NCBI GenBank assembly: GCA_030537455.1
Contig: JAUNMR010000003.1
Coordinates: forward strand, 54,098 to 118,097
Source: Planctomycetia bacterium
GTDB taxonomy: Bacteria; Planctomycetota; Planctomycetia; Pirellulales; Thermoguttaceae
Direction of reading: 5' to 3'
Length of the DNA stretch: 64,000 nucleotides
In this document: one piece after another, positions 49,522-60,494 of the stretch
Layout: each line of letters opens with the position of its first letter
How positions within the stretch are numbered: the stretch's first letter is position 1
Translations under genes and position numbers: made by a program
The notes under the pieces: model-generated
Told to the model about the DNA's origin: nothing
Databases searched by the model: none
The model's input: the letters and a program-made list of their open reading frames with translations, nothing else

Positions 49522-50100
49522 TCATTCTTCGACTTGCGGAATCGCGGAAGTCTGCTTGCTCTTGCGATATTCGTCTTTGCCGACGAATTCGATCAGCGCA
49601 CGACGTCCGGCGTCTCCCAGACGCGGCTTGGCGAGCTTGAGAATGCGGGTATAACCGCCTTGACGATCGACATATCGCGGGGCAATTTTATCGAAGAGCA
49701 ACGAAACCGCTTCGCGAGAGTTGAGCTTTTGGTAAACGGCGCGACGCGCGGCAACCGCGGGAGCGCTCGCTTTAACCCAAGCTTTCCACCCTTCGCCATT
49801 ACGCCAGGCATTCCATTCATCGGAATGCTTTTCGGCGGTACAAGCGAGAGCTTTGGCTTCTTCGATTGATTTCTGAGCGTGAACAGCTTTGGTAATGAGC
49901 TTTTCAATGAAGGGACGAAGTTCTTTGGCTTTTGGCAACGTCGTAACGATGCGACCGGGAGTCTTCGCCGCTTGCGCGCTATCGTCGTAGTCTTCAACAT
50001 CACGTTCGGTGAGAATCAAAGCGATGGCCAGATTTCTCAAAAGCGCACGCTGGTGACTCGGGTTACGCCCGAACTTTTTACCAATTCTTCTATGTCGCAT
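49522..50100 (-). CDS. rplQ: Ribosomal protein L17 with extended middle and tail
   Basis: L17 sits near the peptide exit tunnel of the large subunit. The start MRHRRIGKKFGRNPSHQRALLRNL is diagnostic of the family. At 192 residues it is longer than the usual 120, owing to an insert around residues 85-115 (EKHSDEWNAWRNGEGWKAW) and a longer C terminus. It is the last gene of the rpmJ-rpsM-rpsK-rpsD-rpoA-rplQ block, directly after rpoA. Confidence 0.95.
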   Translation of the reverse strand: MRHRRIGKKFGRNPSHQRALLRNLAIALILTERDVEDYDDSAQAAKTPGRIVTTLPKAKELRPFIEKLITKAVHAQKSIEEAKALACTAEKHSDEWNAWRNGEGWKAWVKASAPAVAARRAVYQKLNSREAVSLLFDKIAPRYVDRQGGYTRILKLAKPRLGDAGRRALIEFVGKDEYRKSKQTSAIPQVEE

Positions 50101-50133
50101 GGCACTATCTTATTCGTTATCTAGTTCGTTAGT

Positions 50134-51180
50134 TTAGTACAGTTTCATGGAGGTCATGACGGAGGGATCTTGCAATCTCATGCCCAGACGCAGACCTTTC
50201 TCGTTGAGCTTTTCTTTGACTTCGTTCAAAGAGGTTTCGCCGAAGTTTTTGAGCTCTAGGAGGCTGTCTTCGTTCATCTGGATCAACCCGCGCACGGAAT
50301 CGATATGCACGCCTGCGAGGCAGTTGATAGCGCGCACAGAGAGTCCAAGCTCAGACAAGGACATATCGAGTTTGCTTTCCAGCGCGGGATCGAGTCCGCT
50401 GGCGCCGACTGCTTTGGCACGACTGAAGACGGCTCCGTCGGTACGATCGTATTGAACGAACGGATTGAGGTGTTTACGAAGGATCTTCGAAGCCTCAACC
50501 AGAGCCATACCGGGTTCAATGGAACCGTCAGTCGTAATTTCGATAATGAGTCGATCGTAATTAGTCTTTTGACCGACACGCGCCTCTTCAACTTTGTAGT
50601 TAGCCATTTTAATGGGGCTAAAGGACGCGTCGACCAGGATCAGACCGAGGTCTTCGTTACGATCGCCTTTCTCGACCTGTTCAGCCACAGGAACGTATCC
50701 ACGACCGTTTTCCACGACCATTTCCAAATAAAACGGCACGTCGTCGGTAAGCTCCGCGATGTGCAAATCGGGATTAATGATCTCGATTTGAGCGTCGGGA
50801 ATAATATCAGCGGCGGTAACGAAGCCCTTTTCGTTCTTTTCGATACGAATCACGTGCGGTTTTTCGTCATGAGAACGCACGATCAATCTTTTGACGTTGA
50901 GAACGATTTCAGTGACGTCTTCTTTCACGCCGGATAGAGAACTGAATTCGAGGTTCGTGCCGCGCAGTTTCATTTTCGTCACTGCGCTACCTTCCAAGCT
51001 CGACAAGAGAATGCGACGCAGACTATTGCCGATGGAATGACCAAAGCCGCGTTCAAAGGGTTCGGCGATGAACTTACCATAGGTTGCGGTAAGCGTCGAT
51101 TCTTCGCATTTGACTTTGCTCGGAAGTTCAAAACCGCGCCAGTTAATACGCACGGAATTGCCAATTCTCGATGTACTCAT
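50134..51180 (-). CDS. rpoA: RNA polymerase alpha subunit
   Basis: Alpha dimerises to start RNA polymerase assembly, and its C-terminal domain contacts promoters and activators. The N-terminal domain is marked by FERGFGHSIGNSLRRILLSS and the C-terminal domain by LLELKNFGETSLNEVKEKL. The length of 348 is usual. AGGA precedes the ATG. It lies between rpsD and rplQ in the normal order. Confidence 0.97.
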   Translation of the reverse strand: MSTSRIGNSVRINWRGFELPSKVKCEESTLTATYGKFIAEPFERGFGHSIGNSLRRILLSSLEGSAVTKMKLRGTNLEFSSLSGVKEDVTEIVLNVKRLIVRSHDEKPHVIRIEKNEKGFVTAADIIPDAQIEIINPDLHIAELTDDVPFYLEMVVENGRGYVPVAEQVEKGDRNEDLGLILVDASFSPIKMANYKVEEARVGQKTNYDRLIIEITTDGSIEPGMALVEASKILRKHLNPFVQYDRTDGAVFSRAKAVGASGLDPALESKLDMSLSELGLSVRAINCLAGVHIDSVRGLIQMNEDSLLELKNFGETSLNEVKEKLNEKGLRLGMRLQDPSVMTSMKLY

Positions 51181-51299
51181 TGCGCTTTCCTGTTGATTTG
51201 CCGTTTAGAAGCGCCGAACGCAAAAGCGCGCCGACGACGCGCGTAGCTTGAATTATGAAGTTACGCGCTGTATAGGGAATACACGCGTTATTCGCGAGA

Positions 51300-51971
51300 T
51301 TACTTCGAGCAGAGCTCGACGATCAGCTGCGGATTGACGGCTAGTGAGACGTCGTCAAAAATAGGATAACGCATGACCACGCCGCTGGGAAGCGCGCCGG
51401 GATTGCGCATGAGGTACTCAGGAACCGCGACCTGTGCGGTGATCGACATAGCAGCCGCTACGATTTCCATAGAACCAGGACGTTTCGCCTTCGCGCCTTG
51501 GTACTTGTGTTCTTTCACGGAGACGACGTCGCCGGGACGAACCAAGTAGCTGGGTACGTCAAGGCGTTTGCCATTGACACAAATGTGACCGTGAGTCACC
51601 AATTGGCGAGCTTGCGCGCGAGAAACCGCGAAACCAAGACGATAGACGACGTTGTCAAGACGACGTTCCAGCAGGGACATAAGAACCTGACCGGTATTGC
51701 CTTTGGAACGTTCCGCCATTTCGTAATACTTACGGAATTGTGATTCGAGAACGCCGTAGTACGTCTTGACCTTCTGCTTTTCGCGAAGTTGTTCGCCGTA
51801 CTCGGTCATCTTACCTCGTTTAAAGCCATGCATACCGGGAGGCAACGGTTTTTTGTTCGCGCCAGCCTTCATGAAGGGGCAATGTTCGGAGTTGCAACGA
51901 GCGCCCTTGAGGAAGAGCTTCACGCCTTCACGACGGCATCTTTTGCACACGGGGCCTAAAGTTCGAGCCAT
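51300..51971 (-). CDS. rpsD: Ribosomal protein S4, zinc-binding form
   Basis: S4 is a primary 16S rRNA binder of the small subunit. The family core ([20 protein letters not shown]) and S4 RNA-binding domain are intact. Cys9, Cys12, Cys26 and Cys31 form the zinc-binding N terminus of the C+ type. It is 223 residues long. It is followed by rpoA, which it may co-regulate as in other bacteria. Confidence 0.97.
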   Translation of the reverse strand: MARTLGPVCKRCRREGVKLFLKGARCNSEHCPFMKAGANKKPLPPGMHGFKRGKMTEYGEQLREKQKVKTYYGVLESQFRKYYEMAERSKGNTGQVLMSLLERRLDNVVYRLGFAVSRAQARQLVTHGHICVNGKRLDVPSYLVRPGDVVSVKEHKYQGAKAKRPGSMEIVAAAMSITAQVAVPEYLMRNPGALPSGVVMRYPIFDDVSLAVNPQLIVELCSK

Positions 51972-52079
51972 TTATCTTGCTCCAATATATTAAATTCGAT
52001 ATGTAAATTGCGGAATTAAACTCAACGTCGAGCCGCTTAGACAAACATGCCGTAAGCGTCGACGCGCGTCACTTGGCGA

Positions 52080-52463
52080 TTAGACGCGACGTTTCTTCGG
52101 AGGACGACAACCGTTGTGCGGCAACGGTGTGACGTCTTCGATCGACTTCACGGTAAGACCCGCTTGTGCAAGTGCGGAAATCGCCATATCACGCGCGCTA
52201 CCGGGACCCTTCACGCGCACTTCCAACTCTTTCATACCGAATTTCTTCGCTGCGTCTGCCGCTTTTTGCGCGGCCATCTGACCGGCAAACGGCGTCGCTT
52301 TACGACTGCCTTTGAATCCTGCGGTACCGGCGGTAGCCCAACACAGCGTATTGCCTGCCATGTCGGTGATCGTCACGTTCGTGTTATTGAAGCTAACCTT
52401 GATGTGAGCGACGCCGCTTGCTACGTTTCTCTTTACCTTACGTTTCTTAGAAACTTTTGCCAC
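52080..52463 (-). CDS. rpsK: Ribosomal protein S11
   Basis: S11 forms part of the small-subunit platform. The sequence shows [19 protein letters not shown] and the C-terminal [17 protein letters not shown] typical of the family. It starts with GTG at 52463, ten bases behind GGGAG. The length is 127 residues. Confidence 0.97.
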   Translation of the reverse strand: MAKVSKKRKVKRNVASGVAHIKVSFNNTNVTITDMAGNTLCWATAGTAGFKGSRKATPFAGQMAAQKAADAAKKFGMKELEVRVKGPGSARDMAISALAQAGLTVKSIEDVTPLPHNGCRPPKKRRV

Positions 52464-52657
52464 TTTGAATAATCTCCCAAATTACGTCTCGTGCACGTGA
52501 AGCACAGAGACATGAGTCTGTTTTTTTACAGCGACGTCTCGCGTTTATATTTGAAGAACCAAGAGGGAGTCGTGCGCTTAGCGCTGGATCGTCGACTCGT
52601 AATAGAAACGGTTCGAGACTGACAAAACGCGAGAGCAAGTTCCAGTGGGAACGTCGC

Positions 52658-53038
52658 TTAGCGATCCTTGACGCCCTTCTTACCGGCAACGGTCTTCTTA
52701 GGACCTTTGCGAGTACGCGCATTAGTTTTCGTACGCTGACCGCGCACGGGGAGACCCTTACGATGACGGATACCGCGATAGCAACCGATTTCACGAAGTC
52801 GGGCAATATTTTGATTGACTTGACGACGCAATTGACCTTCGACGACATAGTCGTTTTCGAGAATTTTGGCCAAACGCGCAACTTCGTCCTCTTTGAGCTG
52901 GCTCGCGCGCACGGTCGGATCTACGCCGGCCTTACGACACAGTTCGCCCGCAATTTGCGGTCCGACGCCATAGAGGTACGTCAGCGCAATTGCTGTCGGA
53001 CGATTATTCGGAATATCAACGCCCAATAAACGAGGCAT
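52658..53038 (-). CDS. rpsM: Ribosomal protein S13
   Basis: S13 lies in the head of the small subunit and contacts the P-site tRNA. The start MPRLLGVDIPNNRPTAIAL and the C-terminal RGIRHRKGLPVRGQRTKTNA are diagnostic, with a Lys-rich tail. It is 126 residues long. A 190-bp gap separates it from rpsK. Confidence 0.97.
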   Translation of the reverse strand: MPRLLGVDIPNNRPTAIALTYLYGVGPQIAGELCRKAGVDPTVRASQLKEDEVARLAKILENDYVVEGQLRRQVNQNIARLREIGCYRGIRHRKGLPVRGQRTKTNARTRKGPKKTVAGKKGVKDR

Positions 53039-53166
53039 TCAAACTCTCCTATGGTATAAACCTACGAACGAAAAAATATTCTCGTCCTTAACTCTGGACG
53101 TTCGGTAGACGTTTAAAACATTACCCGTTCGTCGTCTTCCGCCTACGCTAAACGCCCCGTCAATTC

Positions 53167-53280
53167 TTAGCCTTGGCGTTGCTTGTGTCGTGGATTGACA
53201 CAAATAACGTAGACTCGACCCTTACGTTTCACGATTTTGCAGTTTTCGCAAATTCGCTTAACACTAGCTTGAACTTTCAT
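53167..53280 (-). CDS. rpmJ: Ribosomal protein L36
   Basis: This 37-residue protein is encoded by ATG at 53280 to TAA at 53167. It starts [15 protein letters not shown] and keeps the zinc ligands Cys11, Cys14, Cys27 and His32. It is the first gene of the third block. infA, which commonly precedes it, is absent. Confidence 0.96.
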   Translation of the reverse strand: MKVQASVKRICENCKIVKRKGRVYVICVNPRHKQRQG

Positions 53281-53357
53281 GGTACTTCTTTCTGTGGTTT
53301 TGGTTAACGCCAATCGACGGCATAATACCGTCCAGACAATAACCGACGTAGCTTTTC

Positions 53358-53385
53358 ATTATATTGTTCTCACCAAGAAGCGCAA
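53358..53385 (-). promoter_or_regulatory. Promoter of the rpmJ-rplQ block
   Basis: On the minus strand TTGCGC (53380-53385), a 16-nt spacer and consensus TATAAT (53358-53363) lie about 78 bases before rpmJ and after the map terminator. Confidence 0.65.
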
Positions 53386-53520
53386 GGGGCGTTTAAGAAA
53401 AAATCGACCATTTAAAAGAAAATAGATAAAATTCTCCATTTTCTCCCCCAAACTTCCCCTAAAAATAAACTAGTCGTATCAACGCTGAATCTTAATTGAG
53501 CGCGCCACAGTTGGACTCAA

Positions 53521-53567
53521 AATGTCAGCAGAAGACCAATTCGACTTACTGTCGAATCGGTCTTCTG
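53521..53567 (-). terminator. Terminator after map
   Basis: A 17-bp stem (53529-53545 / 53551-53567) with a 5-base loop and one G-U pair is followed on the minus strand by CTGACATTTTGAG. It ends the secY-adk-map block. Confidence 0.8.
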
Positions 53568-53605
53568 ACGACTACTACGACCGAACGCGTGAAGCGTCGG
53601 CGTTA

Positions 53606-54436
53606 TCAGTGATTGTGCTCGTAGCGATCGAAGAACTGGTCGACGAGTTTGTGGTCTTCCTCGGTTTCGGGCGGTCCGGTCAGAACGAACGGTCCGGATT
53701 TGAGGATACCAACCGTGTGTTCTTCGTGAGCGCTCAAACTACCGTCAGCAGTTGAAACAGTCCAGAAGTCGTGACCGATCTTAACGCGTTTACCGCCGAT
53801 GTTCACCATTGGTTCAATAGCAATCACCACGCCGGGCTTAATTTGAAAATCTTCACGGCGCAGGAATTCGTTGTAGATGAAATTGGGAACCTGCGGTTCT
53901 TCATGCATCGAACGACCAATTCCGTGACCGACAAAGGACTCAACGACGGAATATCCGTTGCCGCGAACGTATTTTTCCATCTCTCGAGCGACGTCGCTCC
54001 AGTATTTTGCGGTCTGAAGTTCACGAATCGCTATATTTAGCGTCTCACGCGTCGTCTCAACAAGTTTGCGCGCTTGAGAAGATACATTGCCGACCATACT
54101 GGTGTAGGCGGAATCACCGCACCAACCGTCGATTTTGCAACCGGTGTCGACGCTTACGATATCGCCGTCTTTAATCACGCGGTCGCCGGGAATACCATGA
54201 ACGATCTGGTCGTTAATGGAGATACAGGTCACCGCAGGATATGGCACGCGACCGGGCACGCCTTTAAACATACCGACGGAGTAGTTGCGCTCGAAGAGTT
54301 TTTCCACTTCCGCATCGAGTTCACGCGTCGTCATACCGGCGCGAATGATTTTGCGCACAAGCTCATGCGCCGCCCAGGTGAGCAGACCGGCTTTGCGCAT
54401 TTTCATAATATCTTTTTCAGTTTTTAAAGAAAGCAA
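53606..54436 (-). CDS. map: Methionine aminopeptidase, type I
   Basis: The enzyme removes the initiator methionine from new proteins. The two-metal site is complete: Asp97, Asp108, His171 (HGIGR), Glu208 (IAIEPM) and Glu239 (AHEEH). No type II insert is present. The start is TTG at 54436, eight bases behind AAAGG; an ATG ten codons later is possible. It is 276 residues long. It follows adk after 32 bases. Confidence 0.96.
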   Translation of the reverse strand: MLSLKTEKDIMKMRKAGLLTWAAHELVRKIIRAGMTTRELDAEVEKLFERNYSVGMFKGVPGRVPYPAVTCISINDQIVHGIPGDRVIKDGDIVSVDTGCKIDGWCGDSAYTSMVGNVSSQARKLVETTRETLNIAIRELQTAKYWSDVAREMEKYVRGNGYSVVESFVGHGIGRSMHEEPQVPNFIYNEFLRREDFQIKPGVVIAIEPMVNIGGKRVKIGHDFWTVSTADGSLSAHEEHTVGILKSGPFVLTGPPETEEDHKLVDQFFDRYEHNH

Positions 54437-54468
54437 AGGGGTAGCCTTTCATTAAAAACGGGTCAAAT

Positions 54469-55020
54469 TTATTTATATTCATTCAGAACCGCTTGAATAC
54501 GAGCATAGATTTCCTCAACGGTACCGAGACCGTCGATTTTGCGAAGAATGCCCGATTGGGTGTAGTAACCGACGAGCGGTTCGGTCTGTTCGTGATAAGC
54601 GACCAGACGTTGTTTAATCACCTCGGGATTATCGTCAGCGCGACCGCGCGAAGCTAGGCGCTTGAAGAGTTCCTCTTCCGGCACGGCAAGTTCAAGGACG
54701 ACGTCGAGGGGCGCGTTCTTTTCCGCGAGGATTTTATCGAGCGCTTCGGCCTGTGCAATCGTACGCGGGAAACCGTCGAGCAGGCAGCCGTCCTTCGCTT
54801 CGTCGAGGCGTTCAACGACAACGCCGATAACGACTTCGTCGGGAACCAGCGCGCCAGCCTTCATGTATTCGTCCGCCTTGATACCGATCGGCGTTTGCGC
54901 CTTGACCGCAGCGCGAAGCGCGTCGCCGGTGGAAAGATGGAACAGACCATAATCGCGAACGATATTTTCCGCTTGGGTGCCTTTACCTGCGCCCGGAGGT
55001 CCTACAAAAACTACTCTCAT
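54469..55020 (-). CDS. adk: Adenylate kinase, short-LID form
   Basis: The enzyme interconverts ATP and AMP with two ADP. The P-loop GPPGAGKGT is at residues 7-15, and STGDALR and LLDGFPRT mark the AMP site. The LID is the short form without zinc ligands (RLASRGRADDNPE), giving 183 residues. The gene lies between secY and map as in many bacteria. Confidence 0.97.
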   Translation of the reverse strand: MRVVFVGPPGAGKGTQAENIVRDYGLFHLSTGDALRAAVKAQTPIGIKADEYMKAGALVPDEVVIGVVVERLDEAKDGCLLDGFPRTIAQAEALDKILAEKNAPLDVVLELAVPEEELFKRLASRGRADDNPEVIKQRLVAYHEQTEPLVGYYTQSGILRKIDGLGTVEEIYARIQAVLNEYK

Positions 55021-55099
55021 GGCTATTTCCTTATGAATTTATTTGTCTGAAATTATGATTTATAGGGACGAGTTAGCTGGTCGTCAAGGACGTCGCTAA

Positions 55100-55149
55100 G
55101 AATAAATACAACAGGCGTTCAACGCGCCGTAAACGAGCGTCGAACGCCT
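55100..55149 (-). terminator. Possible terminator or attenuator after secY
   Basis: On the minus strand the stem AGGCGTTC/GAACGCCT (55113-55120 / 55142-55149) is followed by GTTGTATTTATT, about 130 bases after secY. It may reduce readthrough into adk. Confidence 0.5.
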
Positions 55150-55276
55150 ATTGGGTCGTTAAATCGTCGAATTGCAGCGTGCGAGTAACACAGAAAAGAC
55201 CATGCGCGAGGTTGACATTAGGCAACCGTACGCGTCGCGCGTTGCGCGCGGATCTTTTCATTTGAGGGCTGACGCA

Positions 55277-56677
<1,401 letters not shown>

Positions 56678-57159
56678 CGAATCCTCGATCTTTACAACAA
56701 ACGTCTGGGTACAGAAAGCGCTACGCCACGAATGTCAAACGCACGTTCGTACGATCGCTCGTCCTTTCGACTCCAAACGTTTTGACAAGTCTACCGTTGC
56801 TACGGTAGCGCGTCCAATGGGACCATCGACGCACGCGCACACGCACGCAAGGTCGAATAGTTAAAACCCGTAACAGTCGCTCGAGTTTAGGCGAGCGCCG
56901 ACTTAAAGCGTCTCGTGGAGGCTCTAACGTTTGAACGTCATTAGCACGCCAATTCGACCGCTACGGAGACTCGAACGCCGAGCGTTTGAACGCTGGCGGT
57001 TATATGCAATTTATCGTCAGAGAGACTCTGACGAATACGGTATTCGCTAATTTTATACAAGAACTGCGTCGTAACAAGGGCTAGCCACACGACGAGGTAA
57101 TGGCGAAAGCGCTGGCGCGTTCTGTTGATTCTGTGTTAAGACACAAGCGCAGAGTTCGG
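56678..57159. other. Leader region of the secY block
   Basis: No protein-like open frame was seen in this gap, which is long for a ribosomal cluster. It contains the promoter at 57050-57077 and so a leader of about 370 nt. An inverted repeat, TCAGAGAGACTCTGA, lies at 57017-57031. Confidence 0.5.
57050..57077 (-). promoter_or_regulatory. Candidate promoter of secY-adk-map
   Basis: On the minus strand TTGTTA (57072-57077), a 16-nt spacer and TAAAAT (57050-57055) lie just after the rplO terminator. Confidence 0.55.
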
Positions 57160-57196
57160 AAAAAAAAAGCCCGGTTCGCACAAGGTCGAACCGAGC
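57160..57196 (-). terminator. Rho-independent terminator after rplO
   Basis: On the minus strand the stem GCTCGGTTCG/CGAACCGGGC (one mismatch) is followed by nine T residues. It ends the S10/spc block before secY. Confidence 0.9.
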
Positions 57197-57343
57197 GTAC
57201 GTATCCGAGTTTGATCGTGTGAGTACCTACGACTTAAACGGCGCTCGCACAACCGCGCGAGGAACGCGCGACGATAGCGGTTTAAGAATCGCACGTCGCA
57301 CGTAACCTCTTGGTTCTCTGCAGAGTGAAACGGCGCTGGTTAC

Positions 57344-57844
57344 TTACGCTTTCTTGGTCTTCGGCTTCATCTTATTCTTCACGACGGGCTTTTTACCGGG
57401 AAGAATTTCGATGGTACCGCCGACCTTTTCGATCGCGGCGCGCGCGCCTTCGGAGACGCGATGAACTTTGAAGCTGTAAGCGCCGGGCAGTTCGGAGTCG
57501 CCGATAATCTTAACGACAGACTTGCTACTGGAGATCAGCCCGCGTTCTTCGAGCGTTTCGGGGGAGATAACAGCGCCTTGTTCGAATTTACGAACAACCG
57601 TCTTGAGCGCAACGCTTTCGACGACGTCGGCGAAGACTTTGTTATTGAAGCCACGTTTCGGAATACGGCGAGCTAGAGGCAACTGACCGCCTTCGAAGGT
57701 CGCAGAGAGCGAGAAACCAGCGCGAGAACCTTGACCGTTAGCGCCACGACCAGCGGTCTTTCCATTACCGGAACCGGGACCACGACCGACGCGATCTTTA
57801 CGGGTATTCTTACGAACACCTTGATTAACAGTATTGATATCCAT
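57344..57844 (-). CDS. rplO: Ribosomal protein L15
   Basis: L15 binds 23S rRNA late in large-subunit assembly. The Gly/Arg-rich start (KDRVGRGPGSGNGKTAGRG) and GFNNKVF are typical, with a Lys-rich tail. It is 166 residues long. Its ATG overlaps the rpsE stop (TAATG), leaving no room for rpmD (L30), which usually lies here. Confidence 0.96.
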   Translation of the reverse strand: MDINTVNQGVRKNTRKDRVGRGPGSGNGKTAGRGANGQGSRAGFSLSATFEGGQLPLARRIPKRGFNNKVFADVVESVALKTVVRKFEQGAVISPETLEERGLISSSKSVVKIIGDSELPGAYSFKVHRVSEGARAAIEKVGGTIEILPGKKPVVKNKMKPKTKKA

Positions 57845-58332
57845 TAGAGCTTAACTCCTCGCAAGGCTTCGATTTGTTCTTTGGTACGAAGTTGTTCAAG
57901 CGCGTCGATAGTCGCCTTGACCAAGTTGGTGGGATTAGCGCTACCGTAGGACTTGGTAAGAATATCGCTAATACCAGCGGCTTCGCAGACCGCGCGCACA
58001 GCGGCGCCAGCGATAACGCCGGTACCGGGACGAGCAGGGATCAACTTAACGCGCGAGGCGCCGAAACGACCTTCGACCGCGTGCGGAATCGTGGAGTCTT
58101 GCAGGCAGACAGCGGCGAGCTTGCGCGTGCCGTCTTGAACCGCCTTGCTCACAGCGGGGGGAACTTCATTGGCTTTGCCATAGCCCCAGGCGACCTTGCC
58201 TTTGCCGTCGCCGACGACAACCAGAGCGGTGAAACTAAACCGACGACCGCCTTTAACGGTCGCCGCGCAACGACGAATATTCACGACTTTATCGATGATT
58301 TCGCCGGATTCTTGATTATTTTCACTGGACAT
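57844..58332 (-). CDS. rpsE: Ribosomal protein S5
   Basis: S5 lies near the decoding centre and the mRNA entry. The family core [21 protein letters not shown] and the C-terminal fold are intact. The ATG at 58332 is preferred to 58422 because it matches the usual start of the family; the longer frame would run upstream into unrelated sequence. This gives 162 residues. It is translationally coupled to rplO by TAATG. Confidence 0.95.
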   Translation of the reverse strand: MSSENNQESGEIIDKVVNIRRCAATVKGGRRFSFTALVVVGDGKGKVAWGYGKANEVPPAVSKAVQDGTRKLAAVCLQDSTIPHAVEGRFGASRVKLIPARPGTGVIAGAAVRAVCEAAGISDILTKSYGSANPTNLVKATIDALEQLRTKEQIEALRGVKL

Positions 58333-58442
58333 GAGTAGTACTTTATATTCTATTGTTTTGGTGATCTGCAAACAATGGATAAACACGCTAGGCGTTGGCT
58401 CAACGGCGTCGCGCCAGATCAAGCCAAGGGTGTAAGTCGTGC

Positions 58443-58832
58443 TTATTCGGCGTCAGATTTCGCTCCAATATCCAAACCGGCGTCACGAGCCGCGTCGGCC
58501 AAAGCGCGAACGCGACCATGATACTTGTACCCCTTACGGTCGAAGGCAACGCTGGTAACGCCAGCGGCCAAAGCGCGTTCGGCAACCAATTTACCGACGA
58601 TCGACGCGGCTTCGACGTTTCCGCCGTTCTTATTAGAGGAGCGGAAATCTTTTTCGTAGGTGCTCGCGCTAGCAAGCGTTTTACCGGCGAGATCGTCGAT
58701 CACTTGCGCGCTAATGTGGCGGGAGGAACGGAAGACGCACAGGCGAGCGCGCGTGCTATATCTTTTGACAGCGTTAGAAACTCGGAATTTGCGAGAAGTG
58801 CGCTGTTTATTCAAACGAAGTTGTTTTCTCAC
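58443..58832 (-). CDS. rplR: Ribosomal protein L18
   Basis: L18 binds 5S r[21 protein letters not shown] and the C-terminal [20 protein letters not shown] are diagnostic. It starts with GTG at 58832 and has 129 residues with a short acidic tail. Confidence 0.96.
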   Translation of the reverse strand: MRKQLRLNKQRTSRKFRVSNAVKRYSTRARLCVFRSSRHISAQVIDDLAGKTLASASTYEKDFRSSNKNGGNVEAASIVGKLVAERALAAGVTSVAFDRKGYKYHGRVRALADAARDAGLDIGAKSDAE

Positions 58833-58944
58833 GGTAATACCACTGAATTTAAAAGTTGTGTTACAGACGAGCGTTCGGCGTCCTAGCGCGAAATTAGGCG
58901 CTTAGCAGGGTGAAACCTAGCCGACCGCGACAAGCGTAGGGTAA

Positions 58945-59496
58945 CTATTTCTTACCGGCCGCCTTGCTTTCCTTACGACGAATAACTTCGCCTTCATACT
59001 TGATACCTTTACCGAGGTAAGGTTCGGAGGGACGAATGGCGCGAACGTCCGCGGCGAATTGACCGACCAATTGCTTATCGCAACCGGAAACAACGATATG
59101 TTGTTGATCGGGACATTTCACTTCGAGACCAGCGGGAATCGTTTTGTGAACTTCGTTTGCGAAACCAACGCGCACTTGCAGGACGTTACCTTGCACCGCG
59201 GCGAGATAACCAGTACCGAAGATTTCGAGTTTCTTTTCGTAACCGGTGGCGACGCCGGTGACCATATTTTGAACCAAAGCGCGGGTCAAACCGTGCATTG
59301 CGTTGGCAATGCGAGTGTCTTGCAGGCGTTCGACCGTGATAGCACGAGCGACTTCGTCATACTGTAGAGCGACTTCCGGACGGAATTCACGAGACAATTC
59401 GCCTTTGGGACCTTTGACATTAAGACCGCGGGCAGACGTCAGTTCGACGGTAACGCCTGCTGGTACGGCAACCGGTTTTTTTCCAATACGTGACAT
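58945..59496 (-). CDS. rplF: Ribosomal protein L6
   Basis: L6 lies at the base of the L7/L12 stalk. MSRIGKKPVAVPAGV and the C-terminal IRPSEPYLGKGIKYEGE are diagnostic, and two homologous halves are present. It is 183 residues long. A 378-bp gap with its own promoter separates it from rpsH. Confidence 0.97.
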   Translation of the reverse strand: MSRIGKKPVAVPAGVTVELTSARGLNVKGPKGELSREFRPEVALQYDEVARAITVERLQDTRIANAMHGLTRALVQNMVTGVATGYEKKLEIFGTGYLAAVQGNVLQVRVGFANEVHKTIPAGLEVKCPDQQHIVVSGCDKQLVGQFAADVRAIRPSEPYLGKGIKYEGEVIRRKESKAAGKK

Positions 59497-59874
59497 GAAT
59501 TAATACCTTTGTGTTACTGAAACGTGTAGCTCTTTATCGCAATCATTATTTCAGAATGGCGTTACAGCGACCTCGCAGAGCAATCTGAGAGGTTCATAGC
59601 GCCGGACGCGTTTACCGCCCCTCGCCCCTAAAAAAATCACCGCCTACGTAAACCGTTAAACAGGGACTGCTTTTTGTCGGGAATCGGGCGCGTCGTTAAC
59701 ACGCGCGTTTCTTTTGCGGAGAACCGAGCGTTGCACATGCGACGCTCGGTTCAAAACAATAGAGCGTTTAGTCTATTTTATACCAGGAGCGCGGCAGTTC
59801 AAGGGGCTGTGAGAAAATTCACGACCCCGAGAGAATCTCTGCGACTTGTGGGAGGCGCGACTGGTTCTGCTTAA
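59497..59874. other. Unusual gap inside the spc block
   Basis: No protein-like frame is seen. The gap holds an 11-bp hairpin (59721-59731 / 59742-59752) and the promoter at 59775-59802. The hairpin lies downstream of the promoter start and so would be in the 5' leader of rplF. Confidence 0.55.
59775..59802 (-). promoter_or_regulatory. Candidate internal promoter before rplF
   Basis: On the minus strand TTGAAC (59797-59802), a 16-nt spacer and TAAAAT (59775-59780) lie about 280 bases before rplF. Confidence 0.5.
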
Positions 59875-60270
59875 TCACCAGACTTCGCAGAGAACTTCGC
59901 CGCCAACGTTCTTAGCGCGAGCTTCGCGGTCGCTCACGATGCCTTCGTTCGTACTGATGATGCTAATGCCCATGCCGTTGAGAACCGGCTTGAGTTCCTT
60001 AGGACCGCAGTAGTAACGGCGACCAGGCTTACTGATCTTGCGAATCGACTGGATGGCTTTTTCGCCACTGGGGCTGTACTTGAGGCTAATGCGAATAGAA
60101 TTGAAGGGAGAGCCTTCGATAATCTGATAGCCAAAGATATAGCCTTCGCGTTTGAGAACGTCAACGACGCCTTCCTTGAGTTTGGAATAGGGAACGTCGA
60201 GCGTTTCTTTTTCGACTTTAATAGCGTTGCGGATACGAGTCAACATATCGGCAATGGGATCGGTCGTCAT
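59875..60270 (-). CDS. rpsH: Ribosomal protein S8
   Basis: S8 is an early 16S rRNA binder. The start MTTDPIADMLTRIRNAIKV and the end GISIISTNEGIVSDREARAK are diagnostic. It is 131 residues long, the usual size. In other bacteria S8 represses its own operon through an spc leader; no such site was recognised. Confidence 0.97.
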   Translation of the reverse strand: MTTDPIADMLTRIRNAIKVEKETLDVPYSKLKEGVVDVLKREGYIFGYQIIEGSPFNSIRISLKYSPSGEKAIQSIRKISKPGRRYYCGPKELKPVLNGMGISIISTNEGIVSDREARAKNVGGEVLCEVW

Positions 60271-60286
60271 ATTAAATTCTCCTCTC

Positions 60287-60472
60287 TCACCAACTCGCTT
60301 TTGTCACGCCAGGAATGATACCTTGATTGGCCATATTGCGGAAGCAGATACGGCACAGACCAAATTTGCGATAGACGGCGCGGGGACGACCGCAGACCTT
60401 GCAACGATTCTCACGACGGACGCTATACTTAGGCGTTCTATTCGCCTTGTTGATTTTTGCTTTGCTAGCCAT
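60287..60472 (-). CDS. rpsN: Ribosomal protein S14, zinc-binding short form
   Basis: The protein belongs to the small-subunit head. It is the 61-residue type with zinc ligands Cys24, Cys27, Cys40 and Cys43 and the sequence [14 protein letters not shown]. The longer zinc-free form is not present here. Confidence 0.97.
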   Translation of the reverse strand: MASKAKINKANRTPKYSVRRENRCKVCGRPRAVYRKFGLCRICFRNMANQGIIPGVTKASW

Positions 60473-60494
60473 AATTTCGTGTTCCCTACCGGGT

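Noticed and set aside
52447-52881. 144-codon minus-strand frame overlapping rpsM and rpsK
   Set aside because: It is in a different frame from two certain ribosomal genes and has no homology signs.
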